From an uncultured Dokdonia sp. (GTDB lineage Bacteria > Bacteroidota > Bacteroidia > Flavobacteriales > Flavobacteriaceae): 64,000 nt of DNA. Position 1 is the stretch's first letter. Each line of letters starts with the position of its first letter. The notes beneath the pieces were generated by a model that was not told the origin of the DNA, searched no databases, and was given only the letters and a program-made list of their open reading frames with translations. Of this stretch, positions 61,342-64,000 are shown piece by piece. The DNA is taken from NCBI RefSeq assembly GCF_947492535.1, contig NZ_CANLNH010000004.1, positions 280,489 to 344,488 of the forward strand. Direction: 5' to 3'. The position numbers were made by a program, and so were the translations under genes.

Positions 61342-61482
61342 ATTTTGAAAAGAATAAATAATCCATCAATTAGTACTTAAATAGTATTTCAAGAATCAAA
61401 ATGAAGTACAAGCACTTAAAAAGTCTTGTCTCCAGAAGTGAGCAAAGCGAACGATCCTGATTCTTGATTCCAAAATATACAC

Positions 61483-63828
61483 ATGCATTTAGAATATATT
61501 ATTCCCGACGCTTGGTCTATTATAGAAGAAAACTGGAATCCAGACTATGTAAAATCATCAGAGAGTTTGATGAGCCTTGGAAATGGGACCATGGGGCAAC
61601 GTGCCAATTTTGAAGAAAAATATAGTGGTGCTACCTTTCAGGGTAGTTATATAGGAGGGGTCTATTATCCAGACAAAACACGTGTAGGTTGGTGGAAAAA
61701 TGGCTATCCAGAATATTTTGCTAAGGTTTTGAATGCCCCGAGTTGGATAGGTATTAAAGTCACTGTAAACGGAGAGAAATTTGATTTACATAGATGTACT
61801 TCTGTTCAGAACTTTAAGAGAACCCTTAATATGAAAGAAGGGGTACTCTATCGTAGTTTTGAAGCGACATTAAAAAACGGAATCACCATTGCGGTACACG
61901 TAACTCGTTTCTTAAGTCTTGCGATTGATGAAATTGGAGCGATTAAATATGAAGTGACACCACTTGATCAAGATGCGACGATAAGTTATGAACCGTATTT
62001 GGATAGTGGTATTACCAATGAAGATTCCAATTGGGATGATCAGTTTTGGAATACCTTATCGATTACAGATGATGCCCAGCGTGCATTTATCGTGGCACAT
62101 ACCATGAAGACAGCGTTTCACGTATGTACGATGATGAGTAATCAATTGTATGTGGAAGGAAGGCAACTTCAGCTTTCGCGAAAGCGTACTGAAAAATCTT
62201 CTTATCAAGGTACGGTAGGTAACAAACAAGAAACCATTACCTATATAGGACACTATTATGAAACCGATGTCAAGCAAGGAGAAACACTAGAGATTCATAA
62301 GTTTGGAGGGTATGTAAGTGATTTAAATCATGATAGAGAAACGTTAGTTACTGCCGCAAAAACAGTGCTTGAAAAAGCAGAAACTATAGGTTTTGATGCC
62401 TTATTACAGCAGCAAAAAGAAGATTGGGCGGCCGTTTGGGCCATGGCTGATATCACGATAGAAGGTGATGTCAAAGCACAGCAAGGTATCCGTTTTAATA
62501 TCTTCCAACTCAATCAAACCTATTCTGGAAAAGACGCCCGTCTCAATATTGGTCCTAAAGGATTTACAGGAGAGAAATATGGAGGGTCTACGTATTGGGA
62601 TACAGAGGCGTATTGTATTCCGTTTTATATGGCGACCAAAGATCAAGGCGTAGCGCGTAATTTGTTGACATATCGTTATAAACAACTGGATAAAGCCATC
62701 GAAAATGCTGCAAAATTAGGGTTTACAGATGGAGCTGCGTTGTATCCTATGGTGACCATGAATGGGGAAGAATGTCATAATGAGTGGGAGATTACCTTTG
62801 AAGAAATACACCGAAATGGTTCTATGGTTTTTGCGATTCATAACTATGAGCGTTTTACCGGTGATATGTCCTATATCCCAGAGATGGGACTGGAAGTGAT
62901 TATTGGTGTAGCTCGTTTTTGGAAACAGCGCTTTACGTGGTCTACGGCTAAAGAAAAGTATGTGATGCTTGGTGTTACGGGACCTAACGAGTATGAAAAT
63001 AATATTAATAACAATTGGTTTACAAACTATTTAGCGATGTGGTGTTTGGAGTACGCTTTCGCGAAAGCGCACGATGTAAAACAACACTTTAAAGCAGATT
63101 ATACCCGTATCCTAGAAAAAACAGGACTCACCGATGCCGAAATCACCGAATGGCAACAGGTCGCGAGTCAGGTATATTTTCCATTTTCAGAAAAGCACGA
63201 TGTATTTTTACAGCAAGATGGTTTCTTAGATAAAGAACTCATTTCTGTAGCCGATTTACCGATGTCTGAACGCCCTATCAATCAGAAATGGTCTTGGGAT
63301 CGTATTTTGCGTTCGCCATATATTAAGCAAGCAGATACTTTACAAGGGTTTTACTTTTTTGAAGATCATTTTACGACAGAACAATTAGAAAAGCATTTTG
63401 ATTTTTATGAGCCTTTTACGGTACATGAGAGTTCACTATCACCGTGTGTACATGCGATACAGGCAGCTAAGTTAGGACGTATGGAGCAAGCCTATACCTT
63501 CTATTTACGTACCTCTCGTTTAGATCTGGATGATTACAATAAGGAAGTGGAAGAAGGGCTTCATATCACAAGTATGGCAGGAACATGGATGAGTGTGGTA
63601 GAAGGATTTGGAGGGATGCGTATGAAGGATGGGAAACTATCTTTTGAACCTCAAATTCCTGATGCATGGGATAGCTATTCTTTTAAAGTCAACTTTAGAG
63701 GACAAATCCTTACCGTCGAGGTGACGAAAGATAATGCGCACTTTAGTATAGATCAGGGGAGTGATCTGGAAATCTTGGTAAACGGGACTCCTATTATATT
63801 AGGAAAAGATAGAACGATGGTTGTGTAA
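61483..63828 (+). CDS. GH65 family disaccharide phosphorylase
   Basis: The 781-residue cytoplasmic protein has the GH65 layout: an N-terminal beta-sandwich (about 1-270), an (alpha/alpha)6 barrel (300-690) with catalytic E503 in GVTGPNEYENNIN, and a C-terminal beta-sheet domain. Phosphorolytic GH65 enzymes split maltose, kojibiose, trehalose or nigerose to beta-glucose-1-phosphate, which pgmB converts onward. Which disaccharide is used cannot be read from sequence alone. Two palindrome copies lie inside: 62172-62186 (LQLSRKRTE) and 63054-63069 (YAFAKAHD). A terminator follows. Confidence 0.93.
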   Translation: MHLEYIIPDAWSIIEENWNPDYVKSSESLMSLGNGTMGQRANFEEKYSGATFQGSYIGGVYYPDKTRVGWWKNGYPEYFAKVLNAPSWIGIKVTVNGEKFDLHRCTSVQNFKRTLNMKEGVLYRSFEATLKNGITIAVHVTRFLSLAIDEIGAIKYEVTPLDQDATISYEPYLDSGITNEDSNWDDQFWNTLSITDDAQRAFIVAHTMKTAFHVCTMMSNQLYVEGRQLQLSRKRTEKSSYQGTVGNKQETITYIGHYYETDVKQGETLEIHKFGGYVSDLNHDRETLVTAAKTVLEKAETIGFDALLQQQKEDWAAVWAMADITIEGDVKAQQGIRFNIFQLNQTYSGKDARLNIGPKGFTGEKYGGSTYWDTEAYCIPFYMATKDQGVARNLLTYRYKQLDKAIENAAKLGFTDGAALYPMVTMNGEECHNEWEITFEEIHRNGSMVFAIHNYERFTGDMSYIPEMGLEVIIGVARFWKQRFTWSTAKEKYVMLGVTGPNEYENNINNNWFTNYLAMWCLEYAFAKAHDVKQHFKADYTRILEKTGLTDAEITEWQQVASQVYFPFSEKHDVFLQQDGFLDKELISVADLPMSERPINQKWSWDRILRSPYIKQADTLQGFYFFEDHFTTEQLEKHFDFYEPFTVHESSLSPCVHAIQAAKLGRMEQAYTFYLRTSRLDLDDYNKEVEEGLHITSMAGTWMSVVEGFGGMRMKDGKLSFEPQIPDAWDSYSFKVNFRGQILTVEVTKDNAHFSIDQGSDLEILVNGTPIILGKDRTMVV

Positions 63829-63853
63829 TAAACAACTAGATAATAAATGATTT

Positions 63854-63880
63854 AAAGCCCTCTTTTCAGAGGGCTTTTTT
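63854..63880 (+). terminator. Terminator of the LacI/pgmB/GH65 unit
   Basis: AAAGCCCTCT / AGAGGGCTTT around TTTC, then a run of T, 26 bp past the GH65 stop. Confidence 0.9.
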
Positions 63881-64000
63881 ATTGGCATTGCCAAAGGGTT
63901 TAATAGCTCCCCCTATTAGTTCATTATCGAACCGAATAAATCAATTTATCAGTAAATTATCTGATTTTCAATAATTTATAACTAATGAGTGTATTTTGTT

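Noticed and set aside
1..64000. CRISPR array or prophage region.
   Set aside because: The repeats are short palindromes scattered among genes, with no regular spacing or spacers, and there are no structural phage, cas or integrase genes.

Overview
The window looks like a low-GC Flavobacteriaceae (Bacteroidota) chromosome of the marine Dokdonia/Krokinobacter type. The reasons are the low GC content, TTG-N19-TAnnTTTG promoters without clear Shine-Dalgarno sites, a type IX secretion tail on a secreted glycosidase, DUF6503-type secreted proteins, ribosomal protein L21 with a helix-hairpin-helix tail, and BlaI/M56 sensor pairs. The genus is inference; the phylum is well supported. I see no prophage, CRISPR array, rRNA operon or intact insertion sequence.

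Layout. 0-8 kb: the 3' part of dnaE, a secreted protein with caspase-like motifs, a DUF6503 protein, a secreted GH85 endoglycosidase, and a tandem pair of lipoproteins of which one is frameshifted. 8-17.4 kb: housekeeping genes (rplU-rpmA, fabD, folA, a Dps protein) with an S24 repressor that probably regulates itself, an alanine-rich repeat lipoprotein, an isochorismatase-like hydrolase, a PLP enzyme and a CBM48 protein. 17-36 kb: a DUF4407 protein, a sensor kinase, a broken DinB gene, exported hydrolases, a BlaI/M56 sensor pair with an unusually long sensor and a divergent double-glycine-leader peptide, a TetR/SDR pair with matching operators, a radical SAM protein, membrane proteins and an M20 dipeptidase. 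36.6-39.3 kb: tRNA-Leu(TAG) with a partial 3' copy downstream, then a 58-residue protein and a tyrosinase. 39.3-50 kb: a redox and small-molecule region with three NTF2-fold proteins, an Old Yellow Enzyme, a quinone-reductase-like flavoprotein, two duplicated AraC regulators around an aminotransferase, an alpha/beta hydrolase, a GH5 enzyme and a Rieske oxygenase. 50-55 kb: an amino-acid permease, GAPDH, a DUF1348/TetR pair and an M23 peptidase. 55.5-63.8 kb: a sugar-use locus with a fructokinase-like kinase, an MFS sugar porter and a GH32 lipoprotein on the minus strand, and a LacI regulator, beta-phosphoglucomutase and GH65 phosphorylase on the plus strand.

The strongest signal not explained by genes is a dispersed repeat family. 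Its core is the 16-bp palindrome CGCTTTCGCGAAAGCG. I read about 28 copies or close variants, roughly half between genes and half inside coding sequences, where all three frames are open (AFAKA, LSRK or RFRES). A few longer copies of about 60-80 bp begin CGCTTT and end AAAGCG, so the short palindrome looks like the two ends of that element joined. A second palindromic motif (CCTGCC...GGCAGG) and several other blocks recur between genes. The most interesting single loci are the double-glycine-leader mini-gene beside the BlaI promoter, the small protein upstream of the tyrosinase, and the caspase-like secreted protein.
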